Origin: Sphingomonas sp. Root241
GTDB taxonomy: Bacteria; Pseudomonadota; Alphaproteobacteria; Sphingomonadales; Sphingomonadaceae
Direction of reading: 5' to 3'
Assembly: GCF_001428865.1 (NCBI RefSeq)
Contig: NZ_LMIV01000003.1
Coordinates: 189,742 to 253,741 of the forward strand
DNA: 64,000 bases
Below, in pieces: positions 52,298-61,948 of the stretch. Below the pieces are notes generated by a model that did no database searches, had not been told where the DNA came from, and worked only from the letters and a program-made list of their open reading frames with translations. The position numbers and the translations under genes are program-made. How positions within the stretch are numbered: position 1 is the stretch's first letter; each line of letters opens with the position of its first letter.

Positions 52298-52408
52298 TCA
52301 CTCCAATTCCGCCAGACTCGCCGCGAGCGCGTCCTGCTGGAACGGCTTGGTCAGCCGCGGCAGATCGGGCGAGATCCCGTCGAGTTCGGCATACCCGAGA
52401 GCACGCAC
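52298..52408 (-). pseudogene. C-terminal remnant of a response-regulator receiver domain
   Basis: The last ~36 codons (GYAELDGISPDLPRLTKPFQQDALAASLAELE) match the end of a receiver domain, including the conserved switch-region KPF. The preceding in-frame codons are not receiver-like and no phosphoacceptor Asp region exists nearby. It appears to be the tail of a lost response regulator or hybrid kinase. The identification rests on a short match. Confidence 0.45.
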
Positions 52409-52473
52409 GGGACCGGATATCTCGCCCTGCTGCGGTCCGCATGCAACACCATCGGCCAAAACGCCCGAACATG

Positions 52474-52511
52474 AGAACGTTCTTGAGAACGTTCTTAATT
52501 CATGCTCTAAC
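52474..52511 (+). promoter_or_regulatory. Promoter with tandem LacI-type operators for the third TonB cluster
   Basis: Two identical perfect 10-bp palindromes AGAACGTTCT (52474-52483 and 52486-52495) are 12 bp apart. They overlap TTGAGA (52483-52488), which with a 17-bp spacer and TCTAAC (52506-52511) makes a reasonable promoter. The likely binder is the LacI regulator at 59076. The 297-nt leader from 52512 to the receptor ATG contains no recognised gene. Confidence 0.62.
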
Positions 52512-52808
52512 ACACCTCGATGGAGCGACAGACTCCGGAAAAGAGGGGTGTTGGAAGGGAATGCGCATGCACGCGCAAGGCGTGCTGCCGTTCGTCTCGG
52601 CCAAGGATTGGACAGCGTTGTCAGCCTGAAAGCCGCCCCCGAAGCTTTGGTTTGTCCCCGTGAGATCGCGGTGACGAGGGGAGACGGGCGGCAATGATGT
52701 CGAATTCTGCGAGCGACGCGCATCGGCGCCGGCCGGCCGCCTGAAAAGAACGTCTGGAGCGACGGGGCGCGAAAGAACGCCCTGCCATGCAATTTGGGAG
52801 GAGCGAGA

Positions 52809-55800
52809 ATGAATAAGGGGTTATCAGGGGTAATCGTCGGCCTGCTGGCCACCACCGCATTGGTGGCGCCGGCCTGGGCGCAGGAAGCGGTGCCGGCCGC
52901 GCCTGCCGTCCAGGACGATGCGCAGGGTGAGGAGATCGTGGTCACCGGCATCCGCGCCTCGCAACAGGCTTCGATCGACATCAAGCGCGCCGAGACCGCG
53001 ATCGTCGACGCGATCTCGGCGGAGGACATCGGCAAGCTGCCCGATGTCACCATCGTCGATGCGCTGCAGCGCATCTCGGGCATCCAGATCCAGCGCAGCG
53101 CGGGCGAGGGCACCAACGTCAACATTCGCGGCCTGCCGCAGGTCATCACTCTGCTCAACGGCGAGCAGTATCTGAGCCCGGGCAATCTCGGCGAGGCACG
53201 TCCGAACCTCAACGACTTGCCCGCCCAGCTGATGAACAAGGTCCTCGTCTTCAAATCGAGCGACACTACCAACGCACTGTCGGGCATCTCGGGCACGATC
53301 GACTTGCGCACGCGCCGTCCGTTCGATCTGGACAAGGGTCTCACCGTCTCGGGCCAGGCCGAATATTCGCGCGGCGATTACACCAAGCAGAACGACTACC
53401 TGGTCAGCGGCCTGGTCGCATGGCACAGCGAGAATTTCGGCGTGATGGTCAGCGCGGTTAAGAGCAACTCGAACCTCGGCAACAACTATGCCGGCATCGC
53501 CGGCGGCCCCTTCGGCAACAACGATTGGGGCGGCGGCGGCGCCAACTGGATCGCACCGCACGGCTATGAATTCTTCAACCGTGTCGTCGAGCGCGATCGC
53601 CTCGGCATCAACGGTGCCGCGCAGCTCAAGTTCGGCGAAGGCTTCACGCTTACCGGCGAAGTCTTCCATACCGACTTCACCGAGCATAACCGCGCCGCGG
53701 GCATCAACATCTCGAACCGCTGGAGCGGTCTCGGCTGGACCAACCCGACCGTCTCGTCGGATTCCGGCCAGGTCGGCGGCAATGGCCAGCCCTGGCTCGA
53801 CGTCGACGAATATGATCTCGACGTGTGGTGGCTGAACAGCTTCACCGTCAATCGCACCACCAAGTCGAAGGCGACCAACTACAACCTCCAGCTCGATTAC
53901 GACAACGACAGCAACTTCAAATTCTCGGCGCGGGCGATGCGGGCGGATGCGAATTTCCGCAGCATCAACGGCCAGGTCCAGGGCGATCTGAGCAACTGGC
54001 GCCAGACAAATACCTTCACATTGTTCCGCGATCCGAACGACCCCACCCGCGGGCCCTTCTATCCGGCCAATATCGCGTCGCAATTCCCGGCGTCGCGCTA
54101 CACCAACGGCGTGATTGGATCGAACGGCGGCCGCTATATCGATCCGAACCCGCTGGGCTATGGCCAGGATCCGCAGATCCATCTCGACATCAGCGGCGAT
54201 CATCCGGTGCTCAGCGGCTTCAACAACCCGATCACCGGTGGCCTCGGCACGCGTCCGTTGACCGAGTATATGGCGAACCTCGACAGCTATGCGGTCGGCG
54301 CCTTTTCGTCGGAAGGCAATCAGGAGAACAATTCGGATCTCGGCGTCTTCCGGGCCGACGGCTCCTATGAGTTCGACGATGACGGGCTGTTCGGAGTGCT
54401 CAAGCGTGTCGATGTCGGCGTCCGCCGCAGCGATCGCAGCGTCCAGATCCGCGCCTTCCATCTCTTCTCGAATTTCTACGGCGGCAACGGCGCAACCGTG
54501 GCCGACGGCTGCGGCGCGCAGTGGAAGGCGATCGACGTGGTGATGAACCAGTCCGGGTGTCAGGCGGGCGAGATGGTGTCGAACCCCGCGTTCAATCCGG
54601 CCCTGCCGGTCAGCGCGACCAACCCGCAAACGGTGTTCCAGGGGTATACGGTCAATAAGCCGACCAAGCTCAATGCGTATAACAACGTCTATTTCCTCAC
54701 CAATCTCGGTGGGGTGAGCTCGGGCATCCCCGGCTTCTGGGTCGCCGATCCGCGCGACTTCGACGATGCCAAGGCGTTCCACCAACGCGTGTTCGGGGGC
54801 GCCGACGAAGTCATCATCCCGGGGCGCACCTATGACGTCGATCTGGTCGAGGAGAGCGCATATGCCAACGCCTCGTTCGAGACCGGCATCTTCAGCGCGG
54901 TGATCGGTGCCAAGATCATCAACACCAAGCTGACGGTGAAGCAGAACATCACCGGCCCGACGCGCAGCTATGGCGATACCAATACCGACGAAGGCGATAC
55001 CGTAACCCGGCGCAGCTACACCGATTTCCTGCCGGTGATTAACCTCAAGGCCGATGTGACGCCGAACCTGCGCCTGCGCGCATCGTTCGCCAAGACGATG
55101 ATCCCGCTCGATCTGGGCAATTATGGCGGCGGCCTCACCATCTCGACTGCGGATTCGCAGGGGCCGACGCCGGCCAATCCGGATGCGGCGCCGCTCGGCG
55201 TCCGTCAGGTCACCGGCGCCAGCTCGAGCGGCAACCCGTACCTGAATCCGTGGCGCTCGAATAACTACGATCTCGCGGTCGAATATTATCTGGGCCGCGG
55301 CACGCTATTCAACGTCAGCCTGTTCAAGCTCGACATCAACAGCTTTGTGAAGACCGCCACCACCAATACCGGTCGCTTCCCGGATCAGGACGGCGTCATC
55401 CGTCGCACCGTTCCGGTGACGCAGCCGGCGCAGGGCGAGGGCGGTTCGCTGAAGGGCGTCGAGGTCGGGGCGAAGGTCTCGTTCAGCGACTTCGTCCGCG
55501 GCGGCATCCTCAGCAACTTCGGTATCGACGCGAACTACACCTATTCCGACAGCTCGCAGACCGACATCGGGCTCGATGGCGAACGCTTGCCCTTCCCGGA
55601 CAACTCCAAGCATCAGGTCAATCTGATCGGCTGGTACCAGGACGATCTGCTACAGGTTCGTGTGGCGTACAGCTATCGCACGCCGCGCCTTTCGACGACC
55701 TTCGGCAATATCCCGATCTTCCAGGATACCGCGCAATATGTCGACGCGAACGTGACGCTCAACATAAATGAAAATTTCGCGATCTACGGCAACGCGTCGA

Positions 55801-55916
55801 ACGTCTTCGGCGAGATCGAGCGATACTACTTCCAGTTCGACGAGGACTCGAAGCAGTTCCACTCGCAGAACGAATTCGAGCCGCGTTACTCGGTGGGCGT
55901 CCGCGCCCGCTTCTAA
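52809..55916 (+). CDS. TonB-dependent receptor, third cluster
   Basis: 1035 aa. It has a signal peptide (LLATTALVAPAWAQE), plug start EEIVVTGIRASQQASI, and a plug with SAEDIGKLPDVTIVDALQRISGIQI and NIRGLPQVITLLNGEQYLSPG. A long barrel ends YSVGVRARF. It is related to the receptor at 3.7-6.4 kb (same VVTGIR...EDIGKLPD block) but longer. GGGAGGAG precedes the ATG. The substrate is unknown; the partner LacI regulator and MFS transporter suggest a sugar. A terminator follows at 55931. Confidence 0.93.
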   Translation: MNKGLSGVIVGLLATTALVAPAWAQEAVPAAPAVQDDAQGEEIVVTGIRASQQASIDIKRAETAIVDAISAEDIGKLPDVTIVDALQRISGIQIQRSAGEGTNVNIRGLPQVITLLNGEQYLSPGNLGEARPNLNDLPAQLMNKVLVFKSSDTTNALSGISGTIDLRTRRPFDLDKGLTVSGQAEYSRGDYTKQNDYLVSGLVAWHSENFGVMVSAVKSNSNLGNNYAGIAGGPFGNNDWGGGGANWIAPHGYEFFNRVVERDRLGINGAAQLKFGEGFTLTGEVFHTDFTEHNRAAGINISNRWSGLGWTNPTVSSDSGQVGGNGQPWLDVDEYDLDVWWLNSFTVNRTTKSKATNYNLQLDYDNDSNFKFSARAMRADANFRSINGQVQGDLSNWRQTNTFTLFRDPNDPTRGPFYPANIASQFPASRYTNGVIGSNGGRYIDPNPLGYGQDPQIHLDISGDHPVLSGFNNPITGGLGTRPLTEYMANLDSYAVGAFSSEGNQENNSDLGVFRADGSYEFDDDGLFGVLKRVDVGVRRSDRSVQIRAFHLFSNFYGGNGATVADGCGAQWKAIDVVMNQSGCQAGEMVSNPAFNPALPVSATNPQTVFQGYTVNKPTKLNAYNNVYFLTNLGGVSSGIPGFWVADPRDFDDAKAFHQRVFGGADEVIIPGRTYDVDLVEESAYANASFETGIFSAVIGAKIINTKLTVKQNITGPTRSYGDTNTDEGDTVTRRSYTDFLPVINLKADVTPNLRLRASFAKTMIPLDLGNYGGGLTISTADSQGPTPANPDAAPLGVRQVTGASSSGNPYLNPWRSNNYDLAVEYYLGRGTLFNVSLFKLDINSFVKTATTNTGRFPDQDGVIRRTVPVTQPAQGEGGSLKGVEVGAKVSFSDFVRGGILSNFGIDANYTYSDSSQTDIGLDGERLPFPDNSKHQVNLIGWYQDDLLQVRVAYSYRTPRLSTTFGNIPIFQDTAQYVDANVTLNINENFAIYGNASNVFGEIERYYFQFDEDSKQFHSQNEFEPRYSVGVRARF

Positions 55917-55930
55917 AGAGCCAACCCTCC

Positions 55931-55965
55931 TGGGCCGGCGGTCTTCGGGCTGCCGGCCCATTTTT
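55931..55965 (+). terminator. Intrinsic terminator after the third TonB receptor
   Basis: A perfect 9-bp stem TGGGCCGGC (55931-55939) / GCCGGCCCA (55952-55960) is followed by TTTTT. It separates the receptor from the halogenase genes, which begin 47 bp later. Confidence 0.85.
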
Positions 55966-56011
55966 CGCGGTTTCGCTTGCGATACCGCTACCAAAAAGAT
56001 CAGATGTTCCG

Positions 56012-57547
56012 ATGACGGACCGGGGTAGGGCAGAGCGAGCGATCGAACGGGTCGTCATCGTCGGCGGCGGAACCGCGGGCTGGATGGCCGCGACGGCGCT
56101 TTCGGCGCATCTCGCCGGCACCGGCGTCAAGATAACGCTCATCGAAAGCTCGGACATCGGCACCATCGGCGTCGGCGAGGCGACGATCCCCACCATCCGC
56201 CGCTTCTACGCCCAGCTCGGCATGTCCGATGCCGAGGTTATGCAGGCGTGCGAGGCGACCGCGAAGTTCGGCATCCGCTTCGTCGACTGGCTTCGCGACG
56301 GCCAAAGCTTCGTTCACCCCTTCGGCCGCTACGGGCAGGATCTGAAGGGAGTCGACTTCCACCATTACTGGCTCACGGCACGCGCCTCGGGCGACGCCGC
56401 GCCGCTCGGCGACTATTCGCTGGGCGCGCTGCTCGCAGGTTCCGGCCATGCGACGCTGCCCGCACCGAACCCCGGCTCGCAACTCGGCATCTTCGATTGG
56501 GCGCTGCATTTCGACGCCGCCTTGTTTGCGCAGCACATGCGCCGGTTCGCCGAGAAGCAGGGTGTCACGCGCCTCGATGCGCGTATTACCGACGTCAAAC
56601 TGCGCGCGAATGACGGCTTCATCGAAGCGCTGACGCTCGACAGCGGCGTGGAGGTCGCCGGCGACCTGTTCGTCGATTGCTCGGGTTTCCGGTCGTTGCT
56701 GCTCGGCGAGACGCTGGGCGTAGCATATGAGGATTGGTCGCACTGGCTGCTCTGCGACGGTGCCTTTGCGGTACAAAGCGAGCGGGCAGGGCCGCCGCCT
56801 TCCTGCACCACCGTCACCGCGCGCACCGCCGGCTGGCAGTGGCGCATCCCGCTGCGCGCGCGCGAAGGCAATGGCATGGTCTTCTCCAGCCGCTTCCAGA
56901 CCGATGACGACGCCCGCGACGAACTGCTGGCGAAAATTCCCGGCAAGCCGACGATGGAGCCCCGTCGCCTGCGCTTTACTCCCGGCCGTCGCGCAGTCGC
57001 ATGGGCGAAGAACTGCGTCGCCCTCGGCCTCGCCTCGGGGTTCTTGGAGCCGCTGGAATCGACCAGCATCGCGCTGATCGAGACCGGCATCGAACGCCTC
57101 AAGGCTTTGTTTCCGGACAAGGATTTCGATCCCGCGGTCGTCGCCGAATATAATGAGCAGTCGGCCGAGGAAATCGAACGCGTCCGCGATTTCCTCATCC
57201 TGCATTACAAGCTGAACGGACGCAGCGACGCTTTCTGGCAGGCCTGTCGCGACATGACGGTCCCGGACACTTTGAAGCGGAAGCTGGAGCTATGGCGTGC
57301 CCGCGGCGCCTTTGCCCGTTATCGCTGGGAGATGTTTTCGCCCCCCAGCTGGCTCGCGATCTATGCCGGTTTCGAAGCCTTGCCCGATCGCTTCGACCCC
57401 GCCGTCGCCGCGGTCGATCCGGCACAGCTCACCCGCTCGCTCGAAGCCATGCGCCGCTCGCTTGCCGAGACGGTGGCCGACACGCCGACCCATCAGGAGT
57501 TCCTCGAGATCATGGACGGCGCGGCTGCAAAGGGGAGGGCGGCATGA
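56012..57547 (+). CDS. Flavin-dependent tryptophan-halogenase-family protein 2
   Basis: 511 aa. Intact family residues are GGGTAGW (18-24), K85 in ATAKFGIRFVDW, WQWRIP (275-280) and the GFLEPLESTSI helix with the conserved Glu. It differs from proteins 1 and 3 in the substrate-covering region (residues ~100-160). It overlaps the next halogenase gene (ATGA), so the two are co-translated. The native substrate is unknown; the position behind a TonB receptor is typical of this clade. Confidence 0.88.
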   Translation: MTDRGRAERAIERVVIVGGGTAGWMAATALSAHLAGTGVKITLIESSDIGTIGVGEATIPTIRRFYAQLGMSDAEVMQACEATAKFGIRFVDWLRDGQSFVHPFGRYGQDLKGVDFHHYWLTARASGDAAPLGDYSLGALLAGSGHATLPAPNPGSQLGIFDWALHFDAALFAQHMRRFAEKQGVTRLDARITDVKLRANDGFIEALTLDSGVEVAGDLFVDCSGFRSLLLGETLGVAYEDWSHWLLCDGAFAVQSERAGPPPSCTTVTARTAGWQWRIPLRAREGNGMVFSSRFQTDDDARDELLAKIPGKPTMEPRRLRFTPGRRAVAWAKNCVALGLASGFLEPLESTSIALIETGIERLKALFPDKDFDPAVVAEYNEQSAEEIERVRDFLILHYKLNGRSDAFWQACRDMTVPDTLKRKLELWRARGAFARYRWEMFSPPSWLAIYAGFEALPDRFDPAVAAVDPAQLTRSLEAMRRSLAETVADTPTHQEFLEIMDGAAAKGRAA

Positions 57548-59076
57548 GGGCCCCCGACGCGCTTCGGAAGATCTGCATCGTCGGCGGCGGCACCGCGGGC
57601 TGGATCGCCGCCGCGGTGATGGCGCATCACTTCAAGGGCAAGCTCTTCGAGATCGAATTGGTCGAGAGCGACGATATCGGCACGATCGGCGTCGGCGAAT
57701 CCACCATCCCCCCCTTCATGGAACTGATCGCCAAGCTCGACATCAACGAGCAGGACTTCGTCCGTGCCACCCAGGCCAGCTTCAAGCTCGGCATCGAGTT
57801 CGAGGATTGGCACAGGAAGGGCGAGAGTTACTTCCACCCTTTCGGCGCGATCGGCCAGCAAGTCGAATTGAGCGAATTCTACCAATGCTGGCTCAAGGCC
57901 AGGCAGGGCGGTCAGCCCTTCGAGCTCCAGGATTTCGCCCCTGCCACGGCGATGGCGCGCACGGGCAAGTTCATGCTGCCCTTCAAGGCGCAGAAGACTC
58001 CGATCGGCGGCGCGGCCTACGCACTCCATGTCGACGCCAAGCGCGTCGCCCAGTTCCTTCGCGGCCACGCCGAGGATCGCGGAGTGAAGCGCATCGAGGG
58101 CATCGTCTCCGACGTGCGCCTCGACGATCGCGGCTTCGTCGACACGCTGGTGCTCAAGGACGGCCGCGAAGTCGGCGCCGACTTCTTCATCGATTGCTCG
58201 GGTTTCCGCGCGCTGCTGATCGAGAAGGCGCTCGGCGTCGGCTACCAAGACTGGTCTGAATGGCTGTTCTGTGACCGCGCGATCGCCGCACAGACGCGGA
58301 ATGTCGGCCCGCCACGCCCCTATACGCTCGCCCAGGCGCAGGACTTTGGCTGGCGCTGGCGCATCCCGCTCCAGCATCGCACCGGCAACGGCCACGTCTT
58401 CTGCAGCGAATTCCTGTCGGATGACGATGCGACTCGCATTTTACTCGACCAAATCGAAGGCGAAATCGTCGCCGGCCCGATGGTCGTCCCCTTCAAGACC
58501 GGCGTCCGCAAGCAAATTTGGCACAAGAACGTGCTCTCCCTGGGTCTCGCCTCGGGCTTCATCGAGCCGCTCGAATCGACTGCGATCCACCTGGTCTATC
58601 GCGGCATGGATTTCTTCTTCCGCTACCTGCCCGACCGCAACTGCGACCCGCGGCTCGCCGCCGAATATAACCGCCGCATGACCGCGGACTATATCGAGAT
58701 CCGCGACTTCATCGTGCTGCACTATTGCGCCACCGAGCGTGACGACACGCCTTTCTGGCGCAAGTGCCGCGACATGATTCTGCCCGATAGCCTGCAGGCG
58801 CGGATCGAGCTGTTCCGCACCAATGGGGCGCTGCGCGAGGGGCTGGACGAATTGTTCCGCGCGGCGAGCTGGCATTCGGTACTGGAAGGGATGGGCATCC
58901 ACCCGGCGACGTATCATCCGCTGGTCGATCGCATCGACGAAGCCTGGCTGTACGAAGCCATGGAGAAGGTCCGCGCGCAGCTCCGGCAGGTGGTCGAGAC
59001 GCTGCCGACGCATCAGGAGTTCATCGACGCGCACTGCCGTGCGGATGCCGTTGATTTGGGCAAGCCGGCGCGCTGA
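57544..59076 (+). CDS. Flavin-dependent tryptophan-halogenase-family protein 3
   Basis: 510 aa. Family residues are GGGTAGW (14-20), K81 in ASFKLGIEFEDW, WRWRIP (270-275) and GFIEPLESTAI with the conserved Glu. It is closest by eye to protein 1 (shared RATQASFKLGI and IDCSGFRALLI-type blocks), although it stands next to protein 2. Two tandem halogenase homologues may act on different substrates or form a pair. The stop overlaps the LacI ATG (TGATG). Confidence 0.88.
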   Translation: MRAPDALRKICIVGGGTAGWIAAAVMAHHFKGKLFEIELVESDDIGTIGVGESTIPPFMELIAKLDINEQDFVRATQASFKLGIEFEDWHRKGESYFHPFGAIGQQVELSEFYQCWLKARQGGQPFELQDFAPATAMARTGKFMLPFKAQKTPIGGAAYALHVDAKRVAQFLRGHAEDRGVKRIEGIVSDVRLDDRGFVDTLVLKDGREVGADFFIDCSGFRALLIEKALGVGYQDWSEWLFCDRAIAAQTRNVGPPRPYTLAQAQDFGWRWRIPLQHRTGNGHVFCSEFLSDDDATRILLDQIEGEIVAGPMVVPFKTGVRKQIWHKNVLSLGLASGFIEPLESTAIHLVYRGMDFFFRYLPDRNCDPRLAAEYNRRMTADYIEIRDFIVLHYCATERDDTPFWRKCRDMILPDSLQARIELFRTNGALREGLDELFRAASWHSVLEGMGIHPATYHPLVDRIDEAWLYEAMEKVRAQLRQVVETLPTHQEFIDAHCRADAVDLGKPAR

Positions 59077-60125
59077 TGCAAAAGAAGGGTGCAATCACGA
59101 TCAAGCACGTCGCGGCCGAGGCGGGGGTCTCGTTCCAGACCGTGTCGCGCGTCATCAACGACGGCCCCAACGTCACGCCCGCGATGCGCGAGCGGGTGAT
59201 GAACGCGGTCAACAAGCTCGGTTATGTGCCGAGCCTGGCGGCGCGGCGGCTGGGCGGATCGCGCTCCTATCTGATCCTCGCCTTCAACGATCGCCGTCCG
59301 ACGCTGGACGGGTGGGAGTCTCGGCGCGGCAACGACTGGGTCGATCAGATGCTGTATGGCGGCATGATCAAATGCGCCGAGCACGGCTATCGCATGCTGT
59401 TCGAACTGGTGGATTCTCATTCCGACGAACTCGAGACGCAGGTCCAGGCGGCGATCTCCGCGTTGCATCCCGATGGCGTGATCCTCACCCCTCCGCATAG
59501 CGACGATCCGCGGATCACCGAGCTCCTCCACCGCAATGGCCTGATCTTCGCCCGCCTCGGCTCGCGCCGCGAAGGGGAGGGCTTCGCGGTCTATATGGAC
59601 GACGAGGCGGCGGCGCGCGCGGCGACCAAATATCTGCTCGATCTCGGCCACACCCGCATCGCTTATGTCGAAGGGCATCCGGAATATGCGATCAGCGGCG
59701 ATCGTCTGCGCGGTTTTCGCGGTGCGATCGAAAGCCGCGGGCTGCAGATCCGCCCCGAATATCTCCAGCCCGGCGACTTCACCTATGAAGCGGGGCAGCG
59801 CGCGATGGCGGCGCTGGCGAAGCTCGATCAGCCGCCTACCGCGGTGCTCGCGAGCAGCGACGAGATGGCATTGGGCGTGCTGCATGCTGCTGCGCCGCTT
59901 GGATTTTCCGTGCCGGGGGAGCTTTCGATCGTCAGTTTTGACGATACGCCGACCGTGCGAATGAGCGTGCCTTCGCTGACCGCGATACGGCAGCCGATCG
60001 CGGCGATGACCTCCAAGGCCGCGGAGCTACTAATCCAAGCCAAAATCAAGGGGTTGGAGGGCAATAGCCGCCATTTGCTGCCCTTCGATTTCATCGTCCG
60101 CGATTCGACTGCGCCGCCGCGTTGA
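59076..60125 (+). CDS. LacI-family transcriptional regulator 2
   Basis: 349 aa. It has the HTH/hinge (TIKHVAAEAGVSFQTVSRVINDGPNVTPAMRERVMNAVNKLGYVPSLAARRLG) and a sugar-binding core (YLILAFNDRRPTLDGWE..., GYRMLFELVDSHSDE, VSFDDTPTVRMSVPSLTAIRQP). It is co-translated with the halogenases. The tandem AGAACGTTCT sites upstream of the receptor are its best candidate operators, since they differ from the TGTAACCGGTTACA sites of the other LacI protein. The ligand is unknown. Confidence 0.92.
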   Translation: MQKKGAITIKHVAAEAGVSFQTVSRVINDGPNVTPAMRERVMNAVNKLGYVPSLAARRLGGSRSYLILAFNDRRPTLDGWESRRGNDWVDQMLYGGMIKCAEHGYRMLFELVDSHSDELETQVQAAISALHPDGVILTPPHSDDPRITELLHRNGLIFARLGSRREGEGFAVYMDDEAAARAATKYLLDLGHTRIAYVEGHPEYAISGDRLRGFRGAIESRGLQIRPEYLQPGDFTYEAGQRAMAALAKLDQPPTAVLASSDEMALGVLHAAAPLGFSVPGELSIVSFDDTPTVRMSVPSLTAIRQPIAAMTSKAAELLIQAKIKGLEGNSRHLLPFDFIVRDSTAPPR

Positions 60126-60159
60126 CGGGGAACAAGTACACGCCGATGTTGACACTTCC

Positions 60160-61371
60160 ATGCCCCCATCGTTCCCCGGCCGCGGCTTCATTGTCCTCTA
60201 TGCGCTTGCCTATGCGGGGCTGTTCGTAAGTTTCATTCCGTTCGTCTCCGTATTGCTCCCGCTAAAGGTCACTGCGGTCGCCGACCCCGAACACCGCGTC
60301 GCGCTGCTCAGCGCCGCGGCGTTGGGCGGCGCGGCGGTGGCGAGCGTCGCCAACCTCGTCTTCGGCGCCCTCAGCGACCGAACCTATCGTCGGCGCGGCA
60401 CGCGGCGGCCGTGGATCCTCGCCGGGCTGGGCCTGCTGATCCTCGCTTACGCCCTGTTCCACTGGAGCGCCGACGGCGCGTCGATGCTGGCGGCAGTGGC
60501 CCTGTTGCAAATCGCCATCAACATGATGTTCGCCCCGGTCGGCGCGATCATGGCCGACGAGGTTCCCGACGCGCAAAAGGGGCTGGTCGCCGGACTGATG
60601 GGCGCCGCGCACCCCTTTTCCTCGCTCGTCGCGGTCGGCGTGACGCTCCGCGGGCTCGGCCCGGAAGGTGTGCGCTACGCTTTGCTCTGCGCAGTGATCG
60701 CAATACTCGTTCTGCCGCTATTGCTATTCATTCGCGAGCGCCGCGACCCGCTTCCCGAGCCACCGCCCGCACTCCGCGTCCGCCGCCGCGCCGATTTCGC
60801 GCGCATCTGGATCGCGCGCATGCTCGTCCAGATCGCCGGCAACGGACTCGGCACTTATGGCCTGTTCTACTTCCTTGCCGTGCTGGGCGAGAAGATCCCC
60901 GACAAGAGGGGGGCGGAGGCGGCCAGCGAGGGAGTCGCGGCGATCTTCGCCGGCGTCACCATCGTGGCATTGCTGCTCACGATCGCCGCGGGCCGCCTCT
61001 CGGACCGGATGATGCGCCGGAAGCCGTTCCTCGCGGTCTCGTCGATGACGATGGCGGCGGGGCTGGCGATCATGGCCGCTGCATCGAGCTGGCCGGTGGC
61101 GACGCTCGGCTTCGGCGCCGCGATAGCGGGCATGTCGGTGTTCCTCGCGATGCAATCCGCGCTGGCGATGCAATTGCTGCCCTCGCCGGCCCATCGCGGC
61201 CGCGATCTCGGCATCCTCAACCTCACCAACACGCTGCCGGCGATGGTCGCGCCCTTGCTCGCGCTGGCCCTCAGCCCCGATCAGTTGGGCTATGCGCCGT
61301 GGCTGCTCGTCCTCGCGACCGGCGTGCTGGCAGGCGGCGGGGCGGCGATGACGATCAGGACGCAGAACTGA
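60160..61371 (+). CDS. MFS sugar transporter (GPH/sucrose-type)
   Basis: 403 aa with ~12 hydrophobic helices. The loop SDRTYRRRGTRRPWILAG after helix 2 matches sucrose/GPH-type MFS carriers, and RLSDRMMRRKPFLAVS repeats the motif after helix 8. It lies 34 bp after the LacI gene and probably imports the sugar taken up by the receptor at 52.8 kb. Its 3' end overlaps the convergent AlkB gene by 17 bp. Confidence 0.85.
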   Translation: MPPSFPGRGFIVLYALAYAGLFVSFIPFVSVLLPLKVTAVADPEHRVALLSAAALGGAAVASVANLVFGALSDRTYRRRGTRRPWILAGLGLLILAYALFHWSADGASMLAAVALLQIAINMMFAPVGAIMADEVPDAQKGLVAGLMGAAHPFSSLVAVGVTLRGLGPEGVRYALLCAVIAILVLPLLLFIRERRDPLPEPPPALRVRRRADFARIWIARMLVQIAGNGLGTYGLFYFLAVLGEKIPDKRGAEAASEGVAAIFAGVTIVALLLTIAAGRLSDRMMRRKPFLAVSSMTMAAGLAIMAAASSWPVATLGFGAAIAGMSVFLAMQSALAMQLLPSPAHRGRDLGILNLTNTLPAMVAPLLALALSPDQLGYAPWLLVLATGVLAGGGAAMTIRTQN

Positions 61372-61948
61372 GCGCGCGGCCTTTTTCGGACAGGCTCCGG
61401 AAAGTGATCGACCAGCGCGGCACGTCCATCGGGGCGAGGCTGTGCTCCCAATCGTGCCGCACCTCGCCCGAGAGGTGATATACCGAACGGGGGGCGACCG
61501 GCGCGGCGAAGCGATCAAACCCGCCTGGGCGCCGCCGCCGAAACCGCATCACTGCCGGATTGCCCAGCGACACGCCGACGACGTGCTCGAACACCGGCCG
61601 ATCCCTGTGCCAGCCGATCCCAGCGCCCGGATCGTAGCGGATCAGCAGTGCGTGGGCGAAGTCCCCGGCCGGGAGCCCGGCAAAGTCCGCCGCCTTTTCG
61701 CGCAGCGGGAGCAACCATTCGGGCAGCGGCGTGCCCATGGTGAAGGCTCCGTCATCGAAATCGTAGCGCCAGCCGAAGCTGGTCGTCAGCCGCTTGCCCA
61801 GCCAGCCCTGGAACCGGAACGGACTCAACTCCGCGGCATCCACGGCGGCGATCAGCAGCGCTTCCTCGTCCGGCGTGACGAGGTTTTCCGCATAGGCGAA
61901 ACCGGGCAGCAAAGGGGCGCCGAACAGATCGGCTGCGGGAAGGGGCAT
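61355..61948 (-). CDS. alkB: AlkB-like Fe(II)/2-oxoglutarate-dependent dioxygenase
   Basis: 197 aa. The 2OG oxygenase core is visible: H114-x-D116 in GIGWHRDRPVF, H169 in RHDWEHSL, and a 2OG-binding Arg in RWSITFR. NAKFNFRYDP-like geometry appears as ALLIRYDPGAG. The protein is the short AlkB type common in alphaproteobacteria, which repairs alkylated bases or acts on related substrates. No signal peptide. ATG at 61948. Convergent with the MFS gene. Confidence 0.88.
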   Translation of the reverse strand: MPLPAADLFGAPLLPGFAYAENLVTPDEEALLIAAVDAAELSPFRFQGWLGKRLTTSFGWRYDFDDGAFTMGTPLPEWLLPLREKAADFAGLPAGDFAHALLIRYDPGAGIGWHRDRPVFEHVVGVSLGNPAVMRFRRRRPGGFDRFAAPVAPRSVYHLSGEVRHDWEHSLAPMDVPRWSITFRSLSEKGRALSSAS

